A stretch of 64,000 nucleotides of DNA from Saccharospirillum alexandrii_A (lineage in GTDB: Bacteria; Pseudomonadota; Gammaproteobacteria; Pseudomonadales; Natronospirillaceae). Position numbers and translations under genes: made by a program. Where the stretch lies: contig NZ_JBHZRJ010000001.1 in NCBI RefSeq assembly GCF_043641555.1, positions 310,001-374,000 of the forward strand, read 5' to 3'. This document shows, piece by piece, positions 58,105-64,000 of the stretch (its first letter is position 1; each line of letters starts with the position of its first letter). The notes beneath the pieces are model-generated. The model ran no database searches and was not told the origin of the DNA. It worked only from the letters and a program-made list of their open reading frames with translations.

Positions 58105-59754
58105 TTACTTAATCCAATATTTGCCCCAGTGGGTAATGTTGTACTGAGCGATATTGCTCATGAACGACTGAATCGAGGGCTCGGTATCAACGGCGTCTAT
58201 TTGCTCGTCAATCAGGTATGTAGAGTGCGCAAAAACCGAGGTGACAAAGGCTATGGCATCGGCATTGACTTCCAGCGCGCGCAGATCGACGTTATCAATG
58301 GTGTCGCAGGCCGAATGGTAGCACTCGTCGAAGGCCACACCGGCTTGACCGCCAAAAATCAACGCTTCCTCTTCGGTTTTAATAACCTCAGCACCGGTAA
58401 AGAGCCCGCCGAAGGGAATGTCTTCTACGAAGAATTCGGCGTAATCGGAGCGGAAGCTGATTTCGCTGTCGACATAGGATTCACCACGTAACTCGAAGTA
58501 CTTCTGGAACACGCCCTCAATGGCCGCAGACCCTGCCGGACCTTCAAGCCCGAACCCGGAGCCGTCGCCATCGTAAATGCCGTAAATGAAGTTCGGCGAG
58601 GCGATCATGTCAAAGTTCAGGTAGGCCTTGATTCGCTCAAGCTCGGTTTCACCCAGGGTTTGAACGTAACGAGTCGAGCCAACCAGGCCGGCCTCCTCGG
58701 CACCCCACCAGGCAAAGCGGACTTTATTGCGGGTACGGGCTTTCTTCATCAGGTTGGCCATTTCCAGCAGAGCGGCGCTGCCTGATGCGTTGTCGTTAAT
58801 GCCCGCGCCTTCGGCAACGGAGTCGAGGTGAGCGCCGAGCATCACAACGTTGTCCGGGTTACCCCAGCGGCTCTCGGCAATGACGTTGTCGACCGACCGG
58901 GTCTCGCGCAATACATCAGCCAGCATCGACAAGACCAGGCCATCGGTTTCAGCCCAGGTAACGCCGTTGTCGTAGGTGGCGAAGAAGACCGGTATGCCGC
59001 CGCTGTATTCTTCACCCAGGGTGGCGCTGATCAGGCCTGTGCGATCATCGGCATTGCCCTGGTTAAAGATAATGATGCCAACGGCTCCGGCAGTGGCGGC
59101 GTTTTCAGCTTTTTGCTGGAAGCTGCAGGCACCGCGCTGCACCAGGGCGATATTGCCCGACTGAAACGAGTCGAAGTCTTCGATTTCACAGCCGCTGGTT
59201 GAGGCATTGCCATCACCGAGATCGAGGTCTACCGCCTGAACCGTGCCGGATACGTTGCCGGGTTCTGTCTGGGAGAGGTAGGTGAAGTCTTCGTTCCAGA
59301 CATAACTGGTCGGCGTTGGAGCCAGGGAGTTCAGCTGCCCGTCTCCCAGCTCGTAGAACGCGGTGAAGTCGAAGGCATCGAGGGTGACGTTGTAACCCAT
59401 ATCTTCGAGCGATTCAGCCACGAAGGCGACTGAGGCATCGTAGCCAGGCAGGCCTGAGGCCCGGTTGCCATTGTTTTCGTCGGACAGGCGTTGGAACGTC
59501 TCCAGATACGGCACGATGTTCTCGGCCTGCATGCAGCGCGGCATGTGCATGGGTGTTGCCCAGCGGATCACCCGGCACTCATTCTTGTGCATGTAGGCTC
59601 CGCTCCAGTAGGCATCCAGAAAGTACGACAGGGCCGGTGGCGGTGCATTATTCGAATTGCCATGGAAGGGGTTTGCTAATGCGGCATTGCCGATGAGTAA
59701 AGCGCCCGTGGCTATTGCTCCCGCCAGCAGGGTTACAGGTTGGATTGATTTCAT
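58105..59754 (-). CDS. secreted M28-family metallopeptidase with PA domain
   Basis: Extracellular or periplasmic zinc aminopeptidase, 549 aa. A signal peptide ends near ALA-NPF. A PA insert domain (about residues 170-265, with NIALVQRGACSFQQKAENA) precedes the catalytic core. Zinc ligands are in GAHLDSVAEGAGINDNASG (His and Asp), WWGAEEAGLVGS (catalytic Glu and ligand Glu), NFDMIASP (Asp) and CYHSACDTIDN (His). So it should trim N-terminal residues from peptides outside the cell. The start ATG at 59754 opens the signal peptide. It stands as a single gene with its own terminator. Confidence 0.94.
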   Translation of the reverse strand: MKSIQPVTLLAGAIATGALLIGNAALANPFHGNSNNAPPPALSYFLDAYWSGAYMHKNECRVIRWATPMHMPRCMQAENIVPYLETFQRLSDENNGNRASGLPGYDASVAFVAESLEDMGYNVTLDAFDFTAFYELGDGQLNSLAPTPTSYVWNEDFTYLSQTEPGNVSGTVQAVDLDLGDGNASTSGCEIEDFDSFQSGNIALVQRGACSFQQKAENAATAGAVGIIIFNQGNADDRTGLISATLGEEYSGGIPVFFATYDNGVTWAETDGLVLSMLADVLRETRSVDNVIAESRWGNPDNVVMLGAHLDSVAEGAGINDNASGSAALLEMANLMKKARTRNKVRFAWWGAEEAGLVGSTRYVQTLGETELERIKAYLNFDMIASPNFIYGIYDGDGSGFGLEGPAGSAAIEGVFQKYFELRGESYVDSEISFRSDYAEFFVEDIPFGGLFTGAEVIKTEEEALIFGGQAGVAFDECYHSACDTIDNVDLRALEVNADAIAFVTSVFAHSTYLIDEQIDAVDTEPSIQSFMSNIAQYNITHWGKYWIK

Positions 59755-59833
59755 GGTTTTTCCCTTGGTTGGTTATTGTTGTCTTTTGCCTATAACTCCA
59801 TCAATACAGACAGTCGTTCCGCCTTGTACTGCA

Positions 59834-59866
59834 AGGGAGGCCCTGAACAATTCAGAGCCTCCCTAG
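59834..59866. repeat. MITE-end hairpin (CTAGGGAGCCTCTGAA family)
   Basis: AGGGAGGCCCTGAA and TTCAGAGCCTCCCT form a hairpin with one mismatch and a 3 nt loop, ending in CTAG. The sequence matches the terminal repeats of the element at 34837-35123 joined head to head. It lies between the TetR stop and the M28 start. Confidence 0.7.
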
Positions 59867-59969
59867 ACCAAGTTGGGAAATACATACTGGTAGGTTCATG
59901 CAGGTTTTCCATGAACCGGTTCATTATTGTCAAAAAAAAACGGTCCGCCATTGTAAGCCTGGCGAAACA

Positions 59970-59989
59970 GGGGGAGTTATTCAGAGGCT
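59970..59989 (-). repeat. MITE end overlapping the TetR stop codon
   Basis: The sequence GGGGGAGTTATTCAGAGGCT on the plus strand equals the right end of the MITE-like element. It overlaps the last codons of the TetR gene and supplies its TGA stop. Confidence 0.75.
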
Positions 59990-60652
59990 ATCTGGATATT
60001 CCGCCGCTCTCCGTTGATCGTAAGCCTGCAACCAGTCTTGCAGGTTGGGTGCGTGACGCGAGACGAAACGTTCAAGGTCAGACCGTTCGCAGGGGTGGCC
60101 GGTGAAAATCAGGATGTAGTCGGCAAAGCGACCGATGCGCACGGCTTTGGTCTCGTGAGTGTGCATTGAAATATAGCCGATTTGCGTTAGATAAATAGTG
60201 CGTGCGCGGACGCCGGCTTCATGGGGTGGGTAGTTGAAGCGCAGTAACATATTGGTTAGCGCTTGCAGCCGGCGTTCGTCGGCGGTGGCGACTTCTTTGG
60301 CCACCTGGGCGTTCTGCATGGCCCAGTTTCGCACGGCGTATTCAAATTCCGAGTCAAACAGCTGCTCATCCAGCCAGCAATCGAACACATTGAGCGTGGC
60401 TTCAACCACGGTGCCGGCATAGCGTTCGGTCTGCTGAATGAGGCCCTCGGTGTTGTGAGCCTTCCACCGGTCGATCAGGCGGTCGAGCAGGGCTTCCCGG
60501 TCTTTGAAAAACCAGTAGAAGCTGGTGCGGGATGTGTTCAGCGCTTTGGCCAGCGGCAGTATTTTCACCGCATCCACCCCGGATTGGATCAGCAGGCGGT
60601 AGGCGGCATCGAGCCAGTCTTCTGCGCGGCCTTTGTCGGTATCGGTTGTCAT
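59981..60652 (-). CDS. TetR-family transcriptional regulator
   Basis: Repressor-type regulator of 223 aa. The N-terminal helix-turn-helix is clear: AAYRLLIQSGVDAVKILPLA, then LNTSRTSFYWFFKDREALLD (about residues 39-58). The C-terminal ligand domain is all-helical. It is divergent from an N-demethylase gene, and a dyad operator lies between them, so it very likely represses that gene until an inducer appears. Its last codons (EYPDSL) and stop lie in a MITE end, so the original C-terminus may have been different. The ATG at 60652 begins MTTDTDKGRAEDWL. Confidence 0.92.
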   Translation of the reverse strand: MTTDTDKGRAEDWLDAAYRLLIQSGVDAVKILPLAKALNTSRTSFYWFFKDREALLDRLIDRWKAHNTEGLIQQTERYAGTVVEATLNVFDCWLDEQLFDSEFEYAVRNWAMQNAQVAKEVATADERRLQALTNMLLRFNYPPHEAGVRARTIYLTQIGYISMHTHETKAVRIGRFADYILIFTGHPCERSDLERFVSRHAPNLQDWLQAYDQRRAAEYPDSL

Positions 60653-60700
60653 GGTGCCCTCTGATGAAAATGAACGATTCAGTCGTCTGGCGTTACTTGA

Positions 60701-60739
60701 ATGTACACCAATGTCATTTTAATTGACACAAGTGTACAT
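60701..60739. promoter_or_regulatory. dyad operator of the TetR-type regulator
   Basis: ATGTACACCAATGTCA and TGACACAAGTGTACAT are inverted copies with three mismatches, separated by 7 bp. Each arm holds a TGTACA core. The dyad lies between the divergent genes, as expected for autoregulation and control of the demethylase gene. Confidence 0.85.
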
Positions 60740-60785
60740 GAGCGATAGCGTGTTTAACCAGCCGGTATTCGACAGGAGACGGACC

Positions 60786-62822
60786 ATGGCTCAAGACCCG
60801 TTGTTGCAACCCTTCCAGCTCAAGCATCTGACGATCAAAAACCGTCTTATGATGACCGCGCATGAACCGGCTTACCCGGTAGACGGCATGCCTACCGAGC
60901 TGTACCGGGCTTACCATGTTGAGCGCGCCAAAGCGGGTATCGGCCTGACCATGACCGCCGGGTCGGCCGCCGTGGCGAAAGACAGCCCGCCGGTGTTCAA
61001 CAACATTCTGGCCTACAAAGATGAAGTCGTGCCCTGGCTGCGCGAACTGACTGACGCCTGCCACGAACATGGCACCGCGGTAATGATTCAGCTGACCCAC
61101 CTCGGCAGACGCACCCGGTGGGACAAAGCCGACTGGCTGCCGGCCGTATCCGCCTCCCACCATCGCGAAGCGTCACACCGCGCCTTTCCCAAACAAGCCG
61201 AGGACTGGGACATTGACCGTCTGATTCGTGACTACGCCGACGCCGCAGAGCGTATGCACGCCGCCGGGCTCGATGGCATTGAACTGCAGGCTTATGGGCA
61301 TTTGATGGATCAGTTCTGGTCGCCACTGACGAATACCCTGGAAGCGCCTTACGGCGGCAGCCTGGATAACCGGTTACGGTTCACGTTTGATGTACTGCGG
61401 GCCATTCGCGAGCGGGTCGGACCCGAGTTTATTGTGGGCGTGCGGTATACCGGCGACGAACAACTGCCTGGTGGTTTGAACGCCGATGAGGGGCTGGATA
61501 TCTCGCGGCGTCTGAAAGACAGTGGCATGGTCGATTTTCTCAACGTGGTGCGCGGTCACATTGATACCGACCCGGGCCTGACCGACGTGATACCCGTTCA
61601 GGGCATGCCCAGCGCCCCGCATCTGGATTTTGCCGGCGAGATAAAACGCCAGGTCGACTTTCCCACCTTCCACGGCGCCAAGATTCAGGACGTGGGTACC
61701 GCACGCTTCGCCATCGAATCCGGCAAGGTCGATATGATCGGCATGACCCGCGCGCACATGGCCGACCCGCACATTGTGAGAAAAATCATGGAAGGGCGCG
61801 AGGAAGAAATACGACCCTGCGTCGGTGCCAATTACTGCCTCGACCGCATCTACCAGGGCGGCGCGGCTTATTGCATTCACAACGCCGCCACCGGGCGTGA
61901 AACCACCATGCCGCACGATATTCCCAGGGCCGGGCAGAGGCGTCGCATTCTGGTCATCGGTGCCGGGCCGGGCGGATTGGAAGCGGCCCGGGTTGCCGCC
62001 GAACGCGGGCATGACGTGGTGGTCTTGGAAGCCATGAGCCAGGCCGGTGGCCAGGTGAGGTTAAGCGCACAAAGTGAACGCCGGCGCGAGATGATCGCCA
62101 TCATCGACTGGCGGTTGGCGCAATGTGAAAAACTGGGCGTCGAGATCCGGTACAACTGCTGGGCCGAGGCAGACGACGTACGTCAGGAAAACCCGGATGT
62201 CGTGATTGTTGCCACCGGCGGATACCCGATTGAAGATAAGCCCGGGGTGGGGCACGACCTGGTCGTCAACAGTTGGGATATTTTATCGGGTCACATCAAG
62301 CCCGGACATCGCGTTCTGCTGTTCGACGATGCGGGCGACCACCCGGCACTTCAGGCGGCGGAAATCATTGCCAGAACCGGTGCCGAACTCGAGATCATGA
62401 CACCGGATCGAACCTTTTCGGCCGAGATTATGGCAATGAATCTGGTGCCCTACATGAGAGCGCTGCAGCGCCCTAACGTGACGTTTACACCGACCTATCG
62501 GTTGAAATCGGTAGAGCGCAATGGGAATAACCTGCTTGCCAGAATCACCAGCGACTACCTCGATCTGGACCACGAACGTCACGTCGATCAGGTTGTCGTT
62601 AATTACGGCATTACTCCCATGGCAGACATTTACTTCGATCTTAAACCGCACGCCAGCAACGGCGGCGAAGTGAACTATGAAGATTTGATTGTGGGCAAAC
62701 CGCAAACTGTGGTGCGTAACGAAGACGGGCGTTTTCAATTGTTCCGCATTGGCGATGCGGTTGAATCACGCAATATCCATGCAGCCATATATGATGCATT
62801 GCGGTTAACAATAGACCTGTAA
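60786..62822 (+). CDS. trimethylamine-dehydrogenase-like flavoprotein N-demethylase
   Basis: Flavin-dependent oxidoreductase of 678 aa: an N-terminal FMN TIM barrel of the old-yellow-enzyme family (LLQPFQLKHLTIKNRLMMTA, then TWSPLTNT- and VGVRYTGDE-type segments), an iron-sulfur segment and C-terminal FAD/NAD domains (RRILVIGAGPGGLEAARVAA, about residues 383-402). It resembles TMADH and N-methylproline/stachydrine demethylases. The iron-sulfur motif has Cys345, Cys351 and Cys364, but position 348 is Ala (CVGANYC) where TMADH has Cys. AGGAGACGGACC precedes the ATG at 60786. It likely removes N-methyl groups from a methylated amine or betaine. TetR-controlled. Confidence 0.88.
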   Translation: MAQDPLLQPFQLKHLTIKNRLMMTAHEPAYPVDGMPTELYRAYHVERAKAGIGLTMTAGSAAVAKDSPPVFNNILAYKDEVVPWLRELTDACHEHGTAVMIQLTHLGRRTRWDKADWLPAVSASHHREASHRAFPKQAEDWDIDRLIRDYADAAERMHAAGLDGIELQAYGHLMDQFWSPLTNTLEAPYGGSLDNRLRFTFDVLRAIRERVGPEFIVGVRYTGDEQLPGGLNADEGLDISRRLKDSGMVDFLNVVRGHIDTDPGLTDVIPVQGMPSAPHLDFAGEIKRQVDFPTFHGAKIQDVGTARFAIESGKVDMIGMTRAHMADPHIVRKIMEGREEEIRPCVGANYCLDRIYQGGAAYCIHNAATGRETTMPHDIPRAGQRRRILVIGAGPGGLEAARVAAERGHDVVVLEAMSQAGGQVRLSAQSERRREMIAIIDWRLAQCEKLGVEIRYNCWAEADDVRQENPDVVIVATGGYPIEDKPGVGHDLVVNSWDILSGHIKPGHRVLLFDDAGDHPALQAAEIIARTGAELEIMTPDRTFSAEIMAMNLVPYMRALQRPNVTFTPTYRLKSVERNGNNLLARITSDYLDLDHERHVDQVVVNYGITPMADIYFDLKPHASNGGEVNYEDLIVGKPQTVVRNEDGRFQLFRIGDAVESRNIHAAIYDALRLTIDL

Positions 62823-62871
62823 GGAGTCTCTGCACACATCTCTCTGGAGAAAATGGTCAGAGGCTCCCTAG
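62823..62871. repeat. MITE-end hairpin between convergent genes
   Basis: GGAGTCTCTG (62823-62832) and CAGAGGCTCC (62858-62867), followed by CTAG, form a 10 bp stem of the same family as the element at 34837-35123. It probably also acts as a bidirectional terminator. The CTAG supplies the TAG stop of the serine deaminase. Confidence 0.7.
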
Positions 62872-64000
62872 CATTCGATCACATTCACCGCCAACCCACC
62901 GCGCGAGGTTTCCTTGTATTTATCGAGCATGTCTCGCCCGGTGTCGCGCATGGTGCGAATGACCTTGTCGAGCGAGACAAAGTGTTCACCGTCGCCACGC
63001 AATGCCATCACGGCGGCGTTGATGGCTTTAATGGCGCCAACGGCATTGCGTTCAATGCAGGGTACCTGAACCAGGCCCCCGATGGGGTCGCAGGTAAGGC
63101 CGAGGTGGTGTTCCATGCCAATTTCCGCGGCGTTTTCAACTTGCTCCGGCGTGCCACCGGTTACGGCTGCCAAGCCTGCAGCAGCCATGGCGCAGGCCGA
63201 ACCGACTTCACCCTGGCACCCCACTTCTGCACCGGAAATGGACGCGTTTTCCTTGAACAGGATGCCAATGGCAGCCGCAGTTAACAGGAAATCAACAACG
63301 CCTTCCTCACTGGCATTGGGGCACCAGTTCCAGTAGTAATGGAGCACGGCCGGAATAATACCGGCGGCACCATTGGTTGGCGCAGTCACCATTCGACCGC
63401 CGTTGGCATTCTCTTCATTCACGGCCAGCGCATAGAGGTTTACCCAGTCCATGGCGCTTAGTGATGGTGAGATCATATCCTGGCGGTTTATGTCCATTAA
63501 CGACGCGTAGAGTTTTGCTGCCCGCCGCCGCACTTTGAGTCCGCCGGGTAAAATACCTTCGTTTTTTATACCGTTCTGTACACACTCCTGCATCACCTGC
63601 CAGATGTGCAGAATGCCTTCGCGAATCTCGGTTTCACTGCGCCAGGATTGTTCATTGGCCATCATCACACCGGCGATGCTCAGCCCGCTGGCCCTGCACT
63701 GATTCAGCAAATCGACACCGCTTTTGAACGGGTAGGGCAAGGGGGTTGTGTCTTCCACAATACGGTCTGCCCCGGCGGCTTCCTCATCAACCACGAAGCC
63801 ACCACCCACTGAATAATAGGTGCGCTGACGAATCACTTCGCCATCGGCACCGAAGGCGGTAAACATCATGCCATTGGGATGGTAGGGCAACGATTCCTTG
63901 CGGTGATAGGTCAGGTCGGTCGCTTCGGCAAAGGCAATGGCGTGTTCACCGTGCAAGCACAGTTCACCCTGGGTGCGAATGTCGTCGAGCCGGGGGTTGA
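62868..64000 (-). CDS. sdaA: L-serine ammonia-lyase, iron-sulfur type (partial)
   Basis: Deaminates L-serine to pyruvate and ammonia in the cytoplasm. The single-chain enzyme is usually about 458 aa. The window shows its C-terminal 377 residues, and the 5' end lies beyond 64000. Landmarks are ENANGGRMVTAPTNGAAGII, GAEVGCQGEVGSACAMAAAG with two cluster cysteines, and LTCDPIGGLVQVPCIERNA with the others, so the [4Fe-4S] site is intact. The stop codon TAG lies in a MITE end, so the C-terminus may have been altered slightly. Its neighbour, an N-demethylase, could produce glycine or sarcosine that feeds into serine, linking the two genes in methylamine or betaine use. Confidence 0.94.
   Translation of the reverse strand, partial: NPRLDDIRTQGELCLHGEHAIAFAEATDLTYHRKESLPYHPNGMMFTAFGADGEVIRQRTYYSVGGGFVVDEEAAGADRIVEDTTPLPYPFKSGVDLLNQCRASGLSIAGVMMANEQSWRSETEIREGILHIWQVMQECVQNGIKNEGILPGGLKVRRRAAKLYASLMDINRQDMISPSLSAMDWVNLYALAVNEENANGGRMVTAPTNGAAGIIPAVLHYYWNWCPNASEEGVVDFLLTAAAIGILFKENASISGAEVGCQGEVGSACAMAAAGLAAVTGGTPEQVENAAEIGMEHHLGLTCDPIGGLVQVPCIERNAVGAIKAINAAVMALRGDGEHFVSLDKVIRTMRDTGRDMLDKYKETSRGGLAVNVIEC

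Noticed and set aside
1..64000. tRNA, rRNA or riboswitch genes
   Set aside because: No cloverleaf, rRNA segment or known riboswitch core was recognised on either strand by eye; a covariance search would be needed to exclude them fully.

Overview
The window looks like about 64 kb of chromosome from a heterotrophic, probably marine, gammaproteobacterium of the Oceanospirillales/Saccharospirillum type. The reasons are a moderately high GC content over most of the window, many TRAP transporters, a proteobacterial single-chain serine deaminase, a Csu-type pilus and many LysR, TetR, ArsR and AraC regulators. The genus is an inference, because no rRNA, tRNA or core marker gene was recognised.

Layout. 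1-4.2 kb: a TAXI-type TRAP transporter (its permease cut by the left edge) and a GGDEF diguanylate cyclase. 4.3-13.7 kb: a LysR regulator divergent from a long catabolic operon (citryl-CoA-lyase-like protein, class III CoA-transferase, intradiol ring-cleavage dioxygenase, DctPQM TRAP transporter, RutE-like nitroreductase, Tat-exported amidohydrolase). This reads as uptake and ring cleavage of a hydroxylated aromatic acid followed by CoA activation and C-C cleavage. 13.7-20.8 kb: an AT-rich accessory island. It holds one complete integron-type attC site between DUF6624 and DUF3800 genes, a half attC, five copies of a ~77 bp repeat (R1-R5) that delimit small gene units, three ~110-180 bp repeats (A1-A3), a chimeric Sel1 remnant and a RAYT-type (Y1/HUH) transposase.

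20.8-28.5 kb: a histone-deacetylase-family amidohydrolase, a DUF427 protein and a cyanate module. The module has cyanase, a nitrate/cyanate-type ABC transporter, a sigma-54 promoter, three upstream dyads and a divergent PAS-PAS-AAA+-Fis activator, so cyanate use appears to be under sigma-54 control. 28.5-44.8 kb: mixed housekeeping and stress genes (SDR, ChaC-like, DUF2254, ZIP, lipoproteins, VOC, AraC, ArsR-SRPBCC, DUF4173, a small sigma-like factor), plus a 287 bp MITE-like element with terminal inverted repeats at 34.8-35.1 kb. 44.9-48.8 kb: a dihaem-type lipoprotein paired with a Tat-exported DUF1501 protein.

48.9-56.1 kb: an EamA transporter, a secreted protein, glutaminase and a four-gene Csu-type chaperone-usher pilus cluster. 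56.2-64 kb: DUF1801, a serine hydrolase lipoprotein, a secreted M28 peptidase, then a TetR regulator facing a trimethylamine-dehydrogenase-like N-demethylase across a clear dyad operator, and finally an L-serine deaminase cut by the right edge. The last genes fit catabolism of methylated amines or betaines.

The most unusual parts are the repeat-delimited cassette-like island (14.8-20.8 kb), the sigma-54 cyanate regulon and the dispersed MITE ends that supply stop codons to neighbouring genes.
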